Below the pieces are notes generated by a model. That model worked only from the letters and a program-made list of their open reading frames with translations, was not told the DNA's origin and ran no database searches. Positions 32,064 through 40,097 of a stretch of DNA of 64,000 nucleotides are shown piece by piece; position 1 is the stretch's first letter, and each line of letters begins with the position of its first letter. Position numbers and translations under genes: made by a program. The DNA is from Rhodospirillales bacterium (lineage in GTDB: Bacteria; Pseudomonadota; Alphaproteobacteria; Reyranellales; Reyranellaceae), in the NCBI GenBank assembly GCA_016185145.1, contig JACPOB010000070.1:70801-134800 (forward strand), written 5' to 3'.

Positions 32064-32951
32064 TCATTCAAAGAAGGCACTGAGCTCCGAGATCGTTTCA
32101 CGGGGATTCTGTTCGGGAAAGAAGTGCCCACCGCCGATGGCGCGGCCCGTTACATCGGGCGCCCATTTCTGCCAGATGCCGAGCGGTCCGCCGACCTGCT
32201 CATACCAATTGTCGAGCGCACTTTCCTTGCTCCATAGAGCCAGGGTGGGGCAGCCGATGTGCCGATTGGCGGCGCGATCCTCGATATCCCTTGCGAAATC
32301 GATGTCGGCCGCCGCGCGGTACTCCTCGCAGATGGCGTGGATCGACTCCGGATCGCTGAGCGCCTCGAAGTAGGCCGATCGCACCTCGGCTGGAAAGCTG
32401 GCGGGATCCGAGCCCCAATTGTCGAGCGCGTCGTTGACGACGGCGTCGGGCGCTGCCGCGATCAGCCGCTCAGGCAGCGGCGCGGGTTGGGCGAGCAGTG
32501 ACCACGGCCAGAAGGCCAGGGCGAAGCGGATGTCGGCTCGGCTGAAGGCCTCCCCCGTCGGAATGACATCCAGAAGCGCCAGCCGCTCGACACGGTCCGG
32601 ATGGTCCAGCGCCAGGCGGTAGGCGACACGCGCGCCGCGGTCGTGGCCTGCGACCGAGAAAGTCCTGAACCCCAGGGCCTCCATCAGTCGCACCATGTCG
32701 AGGGCCATGGCACCCTTGGCGTAGGGCGCATGATCGGGCGTCGAGGCGGGCTTGCCGCTCCGGCCGTAGCCGCGCAGGTCGGCGCAGACGACGGTGAACC
32801 GATCGGCCAGCGCGGGCGCCACGCGATGCCACATCACATGCGTCTCGGGAAAGCCATGCAACATCAGCAGCGGCCGGCCATCGCCCTTGCGGCGCGCGAA
32901 GATGGTCGTCCCGCCGACATCGATCTGCGCGGTGTCGAAGCCATCGAACAT
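32064..32951 (-). CDS. Alpha/beta hydrolase, haloacetate dehalogenase-like
   Basis: 295 aa from the ATG at 32951. Cap-domain alpha/beta hydrolase with HGFPETHVMWHRVAP (oxyanion region, about residue 33), DLRGYGRSGKP (about 62) and the nucleophile elbow AGHDRGARVAYRLALDHP with Asp as nucleophile (about 105). The catalytic His lies in GGHFFPEQNP (about 275). Asp nucleophile plus DRGARV is the signature of the fluoroacetate/haloacetate dehalogenase and epoxide hydrolase group. A dehalogenase is likeliest, but the halide-binding residues (His/Trp/Tyr) need structural checking. No leader, so cytosolic. Confidence 0.88.
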   Translation of the reverse strand: MFDGFDTAQIDVGGTTIFARRKGDGRPLLMLHGFPETHVMWHRVAPALADRFTVVCADLRGYGRSGKPASTPDHAPYAKGAMALDMVRLMEALGFRTFSVAGHDRGARVAYRLALDHPDRVERLALLDVIPTGEAFSRADIRFALAFWPWSLLAQPAPLPERLIAAAPDAVVNDALDNWGSDPASFPAEVRSAYFEALSDPESIHAICEEYRAAADIDFARDIEDRAANRHIGCPTLALWSKESALDNWYEQVGGPLGIWQKWAPDVTGRAIGGGHFFPEQNPRETISELSAFFE

Positions 32952-32992
32952 GGCACGACAACCGCGCCGGGCGGCCGAGGGTTGCACCCGCT

Positions 32993-33060
32993 GTCACCCC
33001 GAGCGAAGCGAGGGGCCTTTTGATGCCGCAGGGAAGGTCCCTCGCCACGCTCGGGATGAC
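32993..33060. repeat. Short family D repeat
   Basis: GTCACCCCGAGCGAAGCGAGGGG at the left and CCTCGCCACGCTCGGGATGAC at the right. A compact version of the family D element at 3102-3194, lying between two minus-strand genes. Confidence 0.8.
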
Positions 33061-33095
33061 AGCGGGGCTGTATCAGGCACCTGTGATTCCAGGTA

Positions 33096-33638
33096 CTAGA
33101 TCGGCTTGCCCGCGCTCGTGCTCCAGCGCGTCATCAGCTCGTTGCTGGGGAGCGCATTGTCGACGACCTTTCGCGCCGTCTCGATGCCGGCGATCGGCAG
33201 CCCCTCGGGCTCGAGCAGGCCGACCTGGACCAGCACCGAGGCCTGGTCCCAGTAGATGTGCTCGTGCGCGACCTTGTCGCCCTCGAAGCGCACGATGGCG
33301 ACCAGCGGGATTTCCACGCGCTTTCCGGTCGGCGCGATGCCCGGCAGCATCCAGTCGATCTCGCTGGTATGGGTGAAGCAGAAGATCAGCTCGTCGACGA
33401 TCTGGTCGGCACCGACGGTGCGGCTGATCGGTTTCAGCTCGGTGTCCGCCGGATTGCCGCCGATGAAATGGTACTTGTAGAAGCGCTTCAGCTGATCGTG
33501 GCCGACGCCGCCGGTCATGGTCGGCACATGGTTGACGTAAGGCCGCTGCACCATGGTCGCCATCGTGGCGTCGACATCGCGCGTCTCGAACTCATGACGG
33601 CAATGGGCTTCCCAAAGGGCGACGAGATCGGCTGGCAT
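33096..33638 (-). CDS. NTF2/SnoaL-like protein
   Basis: 180 aa from the ATG at 33638. A longer start at 33728 adds 30 low-similarity residues with an acceptable GAGAGG site, so the start is not certain. The shorter form begins with the usual helix LVALWEAHCRHEFETRD. The central part has FYKYHFIGGNPADTELKP and DELIFCFTHTSEIDWMLPG, and the C-terminus has EHIYWDQASVLVQVGLL. This is the ester-cyclase/SnoaL superfamily, often described as a polyketide-cyclase fold. Metal ligands are not required and the substrate is unknown. Confidence 0.8.
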   Translation of the reverse strand: MPADLVALWEAHCRHEFETRDVDATMATMVQRPYVNHVPTMTGGVGHDQLKRFYKYHFIGGNPADTELKPISRTVGADQIVDELIFCFTHTSEIDWMLPGIAPTGKRVEIPLVAIVRFEGDKVAHEHIYWDQASVLVQVGLLEPEGLPIAGIETARKVVDNALPSNELMTRWSTSAGKPI

Positions 33639-33771
33639 GGGGGCTGGGCTCCCGACAGAGGCAATACGGAGACAGGAGTGTAACCGCGCCCCTGGCAAAC
33701 GCGTCACAGAACCTTTGATGGTTGACATAGGCCTCTCTTCGATTGGAAGTGACCGGTTTCCACCGAAGTTA
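33639..33771. other. Gene-free stretch upstream of the NTF2-like gene
   Basis: First part of a 475-base stretch without a certain gene (33639-34113). It holds the alternative longer start of the 33096 gene at 33728, and the sequence GTTGACATAG at 33721, which nearly repeats ATTGACATAT at 33771. The 33721 copy has no matching -10 box. Confidence 0.4.
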
Positions 33772-33799
33772 TTGACATATCACGCACCTTGGTTATAAT
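33772..33799 (+). promoter_or_regulatory. Consensus sigma-70 promoter, TTGACA-16-TATAAT
   Basis: TTGACA at 33772-33777, 16-bp spacer, TATAAT at 33794-33799 on the plus strand. Both hexamers match the consensus exactly, rare in such GC-rich DNA. No recognised plus-strand gene follows before the convergent end of opgH at 34114, so the product would be a small RNA or a very small protein. Confidence 0.65.
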
Positions 33800-34113
33800 A
33801 TCGGTCCGTTGCGTTGGCTCGCCAGCGTTCCTGTTCTATGCATCGTTTATCCGACCATGCGCCAGACCGCTCCCGCCCTGGAGCCGGTCATCCCATCCGG
33901 TTGGGTGCAAGTCGGGGAATAAGTGCGTCGTCCAGTTCGGCAGGGTCAGCAGAAAATGCAAAAAATGCAGAAAATCAAAAAGCGGCGTCAATTCAAAGGC
34001 TTGGCGGACCTCGGCGAACCTGCCGAAAACATGCCTAAAATGCAGAAATTCGCGCGTGAGGCGACTGCAGTGCATGCACCTCCGGCAAGGCGGAAAGGCG
34101 CTGGGTCGAGCGA
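33800..34113 (+). other. A-rich transcribed-looking region of unknown nature
   Basis: About 310 bases after the consensus promoter. The stretch 33950-34050 is unusually A-rich, with repeated AAAATGCAG motifs. One plus-strand frame (GTG 33923 or ATG 33956 to 34117) would give a small basic peptide beginning MQKMQKIKKRRQFKG with a second MPKMQKFAREAT. The ribosome site is weak. It could also be a small RNA or a remnant of a degraded gene. It overlaps the opgH stop by four bases on the opposite strand. Confidence 0.35.
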
Positions 34114-35891
34114 CTAATGCCCGATCGCAAGCGTGGCCTGGGCGCGCTCCTCTGGCGTCACGAAGAGCTGCAGGCGACGCGCCGCCAGGCCCATCGTGCG
34201 GCGGCTGGACAGCACGGCAAGCGGCACCGAGAGCAGCAGGCCCGCCACCACCGGCAGGATCCACGGCACATAGTCGGGCACGACGGCGCCCAGTGCGCTT
34301 AGCGCCGCCACGCCGAACAGCACATGGCCGACGTGGCGCTGCAGGGCCTGGCGCCAGTCCATGCCGCGATCGCCGCGCGGCTGCGGCGGCCAGCCGACGG
34401 CGTTGCCGGCCAGGATGCGGATCAGGAACGTCGTGTGGAACAGCATCATCACGGGGGCGAGCAAGGTCGAGAAGGCGGTCTCGACCAGGAAGCTCGTCGT
34501 CATGGCGAGACGCCCGCCGAAGCGGCGCGCGCCGCGCGTCGACCACAGGCGCAGAGTGAGCGCCATGACCTTGGGCCCGAGCAGCAGCGCGATCGTCATG
34601 CCGAGCAGGCCGTGGATCTCCGGCCAATGGTACTGCGGCCAGAGCGGGAAGAGGGTGCGCGTGGCCCGAAATAGATGTCGCCGGTGATGCGGTGATCGAC
34701 CACCATGGCCGAGCTCAGCATCAGCATGGCGAGCCACAGGGGCGAGGCGGCATAGGCGAAGATGCCCATGCCGAGATGCAGCCGGCTCATCCAGTGCAGG
34801 CCGCGCCCGCCGAGCAGCCGGGCATGCTGCAGGTTGCCCTGCATCCAGCGGCGGTCGCGCACCGCATAGTCGAGCAGGTTGCTGGGCAGCTCCTCGTAGC
34901 TGCCGTGCAGCTCGGGCAGCAGCCAGCAATACCAGCCACCACGGCGCAGGAAGGCCGCTTCGACGAAGTCGTGGCTTAAAATCTCGCCGCCGAGCGGTGG
35001 GCGGCCCGACAGCACCGGCAGGCGGCAGCACTCGGCGAAGGCCGCGACGCGCAGGATGGCGTTGTGGCCGAAGTAGTTGGCTTCACTGGTCTGCCAGAAG
35101 CTGTTGCCCATCGACAGCACGACGCCGGTCATGCGCGAGGAGAACTGCAGGGCGCGGGCGAACAGCGTCTCGCGTCCGGCCGGCACGATGTGCGTCTGGA
35201 TGAGGCCGGTGCGCGGATTGGCTTCCATCAGCGCGGCCAGCCGCACCATGGTGTCGCCGCTGAGCAGGCTGTCGGCATCGAGCACGATCATGAAGGCGTA
35301 GTCGGGCCCGCGCGTGCCGATCCACTCGGCGATGTTGCCCGCCTTCTTGCCGATGTTTTGCGCGCGCCGGCGATAGAACAGGCGCGTCTCGGCAGCGAGC
35401 CGGTCACGCAGCTCGCCGTAGAGACGCTCTTCTTCCGCGGCGATCTCGGCGTTGGTCGTGTCGCTCAGGATGAAGAAGTCGAAGGCGGCGGCATGGCCCG
35501 TCGCCTGCAGCGCGCGCTGCATCACGGCGACCCGGCCGGACACCTCGACGGGATCCTCGTTGTAGACCGGGACCAGGATCGCGGTGCGCTCGCGCAGCGG
35601 CGGGATGTCGCCTGCCGCCGGCCCGTGTCGCGCCAGGGTCACCGGGTGGCGCCTCAACACGCCCAGCAGGAAGCCGAACACGCCGCTCCAGAAGGAAAGC
35701 GCGATCCAGGCGAAGAGCAGGGCAAAGCAGGGCAGGAAGATCGGCTTCAGGATCTCCGGCCCGCGCGCCGCCACGATGCGCGCCATCAGCACCAGGCCGA
35801 TGGCCGTCGTGACCAGCACCAGGACCAACAGGAGCCATCGCCGCCAGCGTGCACGGCCCGCAAAGGAATCGAGCCGCCAATTTCCAGTCAC
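34114..35891 (-). pseudogene. opgH: Glucan biosynthesis glucosyltransferase OpgH/MdoH, frameshifted
   Basis: Starts at GTG 35891, which overlaps the stop of opgG (GTGA). The N-terminal part has two membrane helices, then the glycosyltransferase domain: ERTAILVPVYNEDP, FFILSDTTN, IVLDADSLLSGDT, EILSHDFVEAAFLRRGG and RRWMQGNLQH. At about 34661-34675, beside a GGCCC run, the frame is lost. The C-terminal membrane part continues in another frame (LFPLWPQYHWPEIHGLLGMT to ERAQATLAIGH). One added base restores about 592 aa, a plausible OpgH length for alphaproteobacteria. OpgH polymerises UDP-glucose into the glucan backbone at the inner membrane. The break is a real mutation or a sequence error. 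Confidence 0.85.
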
Positions 35892-37378
35892 GGGCGGTAG
35901 ACGTTGGTCCAGGTCTCGGTCAAGGTCTGGCCGCGCAGCTGCAGGGTCGCGCGCAGGTCGACCACCTTCTTTCCGTCGGGTTCGAAGTCGATGAAGAGCC
36001 GCCATCCTCGTTTCCATGGCAAGGCTTCGACATAGCTGCGCTTCAGCTTGGCGTTCGTCAGCGCAACGTCGGATGTGACGGGTTGTTCCGGCTCGAGCGA
36101 GGCGAGCTCGCCGCCGGCGAACTCGACCACCATGCGCCGCTGCTTGGCTTGGCCTGGCACCGCGCCGACGCGCGTCGCCACCGTGCGGCCGGCCGGCGAA
36201 AGGGCAGCCTCGTCCGAGAGGGCGTAGAGACGATAGGCATATTCCTTGCGCTCGCCCTTCTTTGCGGGCCAGCGCGACACCCAGAAAGCTACGATGTTGT
36301 CATTGGTCTCCGCCTGCGTCGGGATCTCGACCAGCCGCACCTCGCCGTCGCCCCAGTCGCCGACCGGCTCGACCCACAGGCTCGGCCGCACGTGCAGCCC
36401 GGCGGCGGTGTCCTGGTAGCGGTCGAAGTCGCGCTCTCGCTGCATCAGGCCGAAGCCGCGCGGATTGCTGTCCTGGAAGGCGGAACCGCCAAGAGCGGCG
36501 GGATTGTCCAGGGGACGCCAGATGCGCTCGCCTTTGCCCGTCGCGACGTAAAGGCCATCGGAGTCGTGGATCTCCGGCCGATAGTCGTCGCGCGGCGGCG
36601 ACGCCTTGCCGGCGAAGAACATCGAGGTCAGCGGGGCGATGCCGAGCAGCGAGAGGTCGTTGCGCATGAACAACACGCTCTTGGTGTCGACCAGGGTGCG
36701 CGCGCCCGGCCGGATGGTGAAGGAGAAGGCGCCGGTCGCGCCGGGCGAATCGAGCAATGCCCAGACGGTCATGTCGGCCGCGCCTTCCTCCGGCTTGACC
36801 AGCCAGAAGGAGCGGAACCTCGGGAACTCCTCGGGCTTGCCCACGGCGGTGTCGATGGCAAGCCCGCGCGCCGACGCGCCGTAGATCTGCCCCCGCGCGA
36901 TCGGCCGGAAGTAGCTCGCGCCCAGGAAGGAGATCACCTCGTCGAACTTGTCCGGACGGTTCAGCGGATGGCGCAGGCGAAAGCCCGCCGGCGTGAGGCT
37001 CTGCGGCGGCGTCTTCAGGCTGGTGTCGGAGAAGTCGAACTGGTCGACCGAGAGGGCGATCGGCGTGGCGTTGCCGCCGTCGACCACATAGATCTGCACT
37101 GGCTTGTCGTAGATGAAGCCGGCGGGAAAGAACTCGACGCGGAACAGTCCATTGCCCTCGTGCCACAGGGCAGTGTCCGCGCGCGGCCGCAAGGCGCGGT
37201 ACTGATCGTAGCCCAGGCGCCGCATGTCGCCTTCGATCGACGGCGGCTCGCTGTAGGGCTGGCCGGCGAGCTTTTCGGCCATCGCCTCGACGGCCGCGAA
37301 GGTGGTCGGAACCTCCTGTGCCCTGGTCGATACGGCGACGAGACAGATCAATAGCGCGAGGAGGCTGGCCGTACGCAT
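35888..37378 (-). CDS. opgG: Periplasmic glucan biosynthesis protein OpgG/MdoG
   Basis: 496 aa with a leader ending AVSTRAQE. It matches the MdoG family along its length: FAAVEAMAEKLAGQPYSEPP near residue 27, GAASYFRPIARG-type sequence (LGASYFRPIARGQIYGASAR) near 150, TSMFFAGKASPPRDDYRPEI near 250, and WVEPVGDWGDGEVRLVEIPT near 335. OpgG acts in the periplasm on the nascent beta-glucan, adding or handling beta-1,6 branches. It precedes opgH with a four-base overlap, the classical opgGH order. Osmoregulation is known in relatives. The only gene-free DNA upstream is a repeat. Confidence 0.93.
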   Translation of the reverse strand: MRTASLLALLICLVAVSTRAQEVPTTFAAVEAMAEKLAGQPYSEPPSIEGDMRRLGYDQYRALRPRADTALWHEGNGLFRVEFFPAGFIYDKPVQIYVVDGGNATPIALSVDQFDFSDTSLKTPPQSLTPAGFRLRHPLNRPDKFDEVISFLGASYFRPIARGQIYGASARGLAIDTAVGKPEEFPRFRSFWLVKPEEGAADMTVWALLDSPGATGAFSFTIRPGARTLVDTKSVLFMRNDLSLLGIAPLTSMFFAGKASPPRDDYRPEIHDSDGLYVATGKGERIWRPLDNPAALGGSAFQDSNPRGFGLMQRERDFDRYQDTAAGLHVRPSLWVEPVGDWGDGEVRLVEIPTQAETNDNIVAFWVSRWPAKKGERKEYAYRLYALSDEAALSPAGRTVATRVGAVPGQAKQRRMVVEFAGGELASLEPEQPVTSDVALTNAKLKRSYVEALPWKRGWRLFIDFEPDGKKVVDLRATLQLRGQTLTETWTNVYRP

Positions 37379-37427
37379 GCTGCGGCACTTAACGACGCGC
37401 AGCCAGTTAAGTTGCGAAGAGTCATGT

Positions 37428-37570
37428 CCTCCCCATCGTTCTCACGATGGGGAGGTGTCGGCGTCTTACGCCGACGGAGGGGTCATGAGCACCGTTGCTG
37501 ATGCCCATGACCCCTCCGTCGCCGTATGACGGCGACACCTCCCCAGCTTCGCCAAGCGAAGCTGGGGAGG
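37428..37570. repeat. Family F palindromic repeat upstream of opgG
   Basis: Left end CCTCCCCATCGTTCTCACGATGGGGAGG (core CCTCCCCATCG...CGATGGGGAGG), inner arms CGGAGGGGTCATGAG and CATGACCCCTCCGTCG, right end AGCGAAGCTGGGGAGG. It is the largest part of the 37379-37576 gap. Confidence 0.85.
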
Positions 37571-37576
37571 AATGCC

Positions 37577-37717
37577 TTATTGCAGCCCGAACATCTTGGC
37601 GACGCGCTGGACGGCTTGCCACGCCGGATCGAGCGTGGCGAAGGTGCGGGCCATCTCGGTGGCGTCCGCCAGCAGGTGCTTCGACGCGGCCGGCGCCGTC
37701 AACGGCAGAATACGCAT
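37577..37717 (-). pseudogene. Probable C-terminal gene remnant (minus strand)
   Basis: Minus-strand frame of 46 codons ending KMFGLQ-stop at 37577. The part LLADATEMARTFATLDPAWQ, then AVQRVAKMFGLQ, looks like the natural end of a longer protein. It loses that character near 37690, where the next remnant begins on the other strand. A weak ATG at 37717 would make a 46-aa protein, but it lacks a ribosome site. Confidence 0.35.
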
Positions 37718-37847
37718 CTACGAGGCGAACGGCTGTGCGATGAACGATGCGCAAGTCAGCGGAAGGGTGACCGCCAGTGCGGTCACCCTCGATATTCGCG
37801 GCCTCAGCATGAGCGTGCGCGGATCGCTGTCCAGGCGCGTCGACTGA
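37694..37847 (+). pseudogene. Probable C-terminal gene remnant (plus strand)
   Basis: Plus-strand frame ending at TGA 37847: VNGRIRIYEANGCAMNDAQV, then SGRVTASAVTLDIRGLSMSV and RGSLSRRVD. It reads like the tail of a secreted beta-rich protein whose 5' part is missing. It abuts the minus-strand remnant, so both genes appear to be cut at the same point near 37690. Confidence 0.35.
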
Positions 37848-37852
37848 CTGTC

Positions 37853-38440
37853 CTACGACTTCGGCGTGATCGCGATGACGGCCACGCTGCTGTTGATCGC
37901 CGTCACCGAATCGCCCGGCTTGACGCGCGGCAGCTGGGCGCGGCCCTCCGGCGTGGTCACGTTGTAGGTACGGACCTCGCCGCCGCCCGGATTGATCAGC
38001 GAGATCGTGCCGGCCGACGGGTTGACGGCGGTGACCCACCAGGTGGCGACCGCCTGGCCGGCCGAGGCGCCGGCGACACCGCTGCCGCCGCGCGTGGCCA
38101 CGGTCACGTTCATGTCGCGATTGCTCGGCGTCTTGGTGTTCGGACCGGACAGCACGAAGGTGAGCCTGTCCTCGAAGGCGAGCGAGACCATGTCACCCAC
38201 CTTGGTCTGCGCGAAATTGGCAACCGACGGGCTCACCTGGCGGGTGGCGGTGGCGCCGTTGGTGAAGGCAAGCGACACCGTGCGGGCGTTGGGATCGACG
38301 GCCGTGATGCGCGCATCGGCCGAATAGGTGGTGACGGTCGAGATGCCGACGATCGCTTGACCATCCTGCGCGAAGGCCGAGCCTGTCACGAGCATGGAAC
38401 CGACCAACGAAGTGGCGATCAGAATTCTTCTGGTAAGCAT
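37853..38440 (-). CDS. Secreted beta-rich protein of unknown function
   Basis: 195 aa from the ATG at 38440, with GGAGGTACAC upstream. Leader LTRRILIATSLVGSMLVTGS, cleaving after AFAQ. The mature part contains two similar modules: ARITAVDPNARTVSLAFTNG with VGDMVSLAFEDRLTF, and WWVTAVNPSAGTISLINPGG with VKPGDSVTAINSSVAV. This is a duplicated small beta domain in which a xVxPxxxTxxL strand pair precedes a xxGDxV turn. No catalytic residues are evident. It is probably a periplasmic, perhaps metal- or ligand-binding, scaffold. Confidence 0.75.
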   Translation of the reverse strand: MLTRRILIATSLVGSMLVTGSAFAQDGQAIVGISTVTTYSADARITAVDPNARTVSLAFTNGATATRQVSPSVANFAQTKVGDMVSLAFEDRLTFVLSGPNTKTPSNRDMNVTVATRGGSGVAGASAGQAVATWWVTAVNPSAGTISLINPGGGEVRTYNVTTPEGRAQLPRVKPGDSVTAINSSVAVIAITPKS

Positions 38441-38663
38441 GTGTACCTCCTCCTACTTCGGAGACGGTAGCACAGGCTTTGCCAGCCGAGCCATGGGTTG
38501 TCCCTTGCGGACAGATTGAAAATACTTGAGGTCCGCAAGCCGCCTTGTTCACGTAGCGCGCGCTCGACAGATCGCCATCCTTCACGCCACCCGGCCGAGC
38601 TTGTGAAACCCTCGCCGTTGCTGCCGTCGCGCAGCGCGAGGTTGACGATGCGTTGCAGCACGT

Positions 38664-39044
38664 TCATCGCGAGGCCCGGCGCGCGTTGCGCCGGCGGGGC
38701 GAGCGTCGTATCGTCGTCCTGGCGTTCTGGCCGCCCATCGCGCGCGAGCTTTCGCGCTTGCTGCGAGCGCCGACGCGGGCCTTGCCCTCGGTCTCCTGCT
38801 GGGCGGTGCGGCCGGTCGCCTCCTTGCCCTTGGTGCGCGCGAGGTTGCGCCGGTTCTTCTCTTTGCTTTCGTACTTGGAAGCGCCAGCCTCTTCGAGCGC
38901 GATGGCGATCGCCTGACGTCGGCTCTTCACCTTGCCGCCCGTGCCACGTCCCTTTCCGCGTCGCCCGCTCTTCAGCTCGCCATGGGCGTACTCGTGCATG
39001 ACGCGGCCCATGGTCTTGCGCTGGGACATCGATGTCTTGGCCAT
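38664..39044 (-). CDS. Lys/Arg-rich DUF6496-type protein (copy 2)
   Basis: 126 aa from the ATG at 39044, with GGAGGATCATC upstream. N-terminal MSQRKTMGRVMHEYAHGELK, then the family core GGKVKSRRQAIAIALEEAGA, and a long, highly basic C-terminal tail rich in Arg, Lys, Glu and Gly (SKEKNRRNLARTKGKEATGR) ending NARRASR. The conserved TMGRVMHEYKHGELKSG-type N-terminus is common in this family. It probably binds nucleic acid, but no function is known. The 38441-38663 gap below it holds no gene that I can support. The divergent methyltransferase gene starts 58 bases away. Confidence 0.8.
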   Translation of the reverse strand: MAKTSMSQRKTMGRVMHEYAHGELKSGRRGKGRGTGGKVKSRRQAIAIALEEAGASKYESKEKNRRNLARTKGKEATGRTAQQETEGKARVGARSKRESSRAMGGQNARTTIRRSPRRRNARRASR

Positions 39045-39102
39045 GATGATCCTCCGGAATCTCTTGCCTGCGAACGATGGGCGATGGATTAGGTTGCCCC
39101 GT

Positions 39103-40014
39103 ATGACCACTGCCTACCTCGCCGCCGAGGGCTTTGCAGATCAGTTGCAGGAGGAGCTGCGCCGCGCCGGCGCGACCGTCGTGCATCGGCACGAGCGGCT
39201 GTTCGTGTGCGAAGGCGCGGCGGTCGCCGCGGCCTGGGCCGCCAATGTCTGGCATGACTGCCGCGAGCTTCCGGTCGAGTCGATCGGCAGCGCGGTCAAG
39301 GCGCTGCGCGACATCCAGCGCAATTGGGCGATGTATGCTCCGCTGCATCATCGGCGGGCGGCGCTGATCCAGGAACGTCTGCCGCACGTCTCGGCCAAGG
39401 CCGTCGTGTTTCCGGCGAAGGCGCCGTCGGCGCCGCTCGGGTCATGGACCTTGCTGGCTGCGGACCGCCTGTTGGCGGCAGCGCGCTGCAGCTCGCCCTT
39501 CGCCAACGGCGAGGTGGCCTTCGTCGAGGACAGGACCGGCCCGCCCAACCGCGCCTACCTGAAGCTCTGGGAAGCGCTGGTCCGTCTCGGGCGCTGGCCG
39601 GGGCCGGGCGAACGCTGTCTCGATCTCGGCGCGTCGCCGGGAGGCTGGACCTGGGTGCTGGCGGGTCTCGGCGCCACGGTGCTCGCCGTCGACAAGGCGC
39701 CGCTCGAGCCCAAGGTGGCGGCGATGCCGGGCGTCGAGTGGCGCGGCGAAAGCGCCTTCGCGCTCGCGCCCGGGAGCGTCGGCGCCGTCGACTGGCTGTT
39801 CTCCGACATCGTCTGCTATCCGGCGCGGTTGCTGCGGCTGGTCGAGACCTGGCGGGCGTCCGGCCTGGTGCGCAATTTCGTCTGTACCATCAAGTTCCAG
39901 GGCGAGACCGATCATGAGGCGACGGCGGCGTTCGCCGCCATTCCCGGCGCGCAGGTGCTGCACCTTCACCACAACAAGCACGAGCTGACGTTTCTGCTCA
40001 CTTCAGCGCGGTAG
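39103..40014 (+). CDS. SAM-dependent RlmM/FtsJ-like RNA methyltransferase
   Basis: 303 aa. The N-terminal 80 residues form a THUMP-like accessory part. The Rossmann core starts with CLDLGASPGGWTWVLAGLGA (about residue 173), the SAM-binding motif of FtsJ/RrmJ enzymes. Then come AVDKAPLEP, the catalytic-type Asp in WLFSDIVCYPARLL (about 233), Lys in FVCTIKFQGE (about 266), and the closing HHNKHELTFLL. The K-D-K-E-like residues and overall order match RlmM, which 2'-O-methylates 23S rRNA, though this protein is shorter than enterobacterial RlmM (about 366 aa). A start at 38932 is excluded because it lies in the divergent gene. Confidence 0.85.
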   Translation: MTTAYLAAEGFADQLQEELRRAGATVVHRHERLFVCEGAAVAAAWAANVWHDCRELPVESIGSAVKALRDIQRNWAMYAPLHHRRAALIQERLPHVSAKAVVFPAKAPSAPLGSWTLLAADRLLAAARCSSPFANGEVAFVEDRTGPPNRAYLKLWEALVRLGRWPGPGERCLDLGASPGGWTWVLAGLGATVLAVDKAPLEPKVAAMPGVEWRGESAFALAPGSVGAVDWLFSDIVCYPARLLRLVETWRASGLVRNFVCTIKFQGETDHEATAAFAAIPGAQVLHLHHNKHELTFLLTSAR

Positions 40015-40029
40015 GCCGCTCTGCTCATG

Positions 40030-40092
40030 TTCGGACCGCGGGCGTCTCGCCCGCCTCATGACTATGAGCGGGCGAGACGCCCGCGGTCCGAA
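40030..40092. repeat. Family B hairpin repeat (GGACCGCGGGCGTC type)
   Basis: Arms TTCGGACCGCGGGCGTCTCG...CCCGC (40030-40054) and its exact reverse complement at 40068-40092. It lies between two convergent genes and may terminate both. It is nearly identical to the inner hairpin at 63768-63833. Confidence 0.9.
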
Positions 40093-40097
40093 TAAGA

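Noticed and set aside
30250..32373. A 707-codon plus-strand open frame
   Set aside because: Antisense to the gamma-glutamyltransferase and running through a repeat. No recognisable domain.
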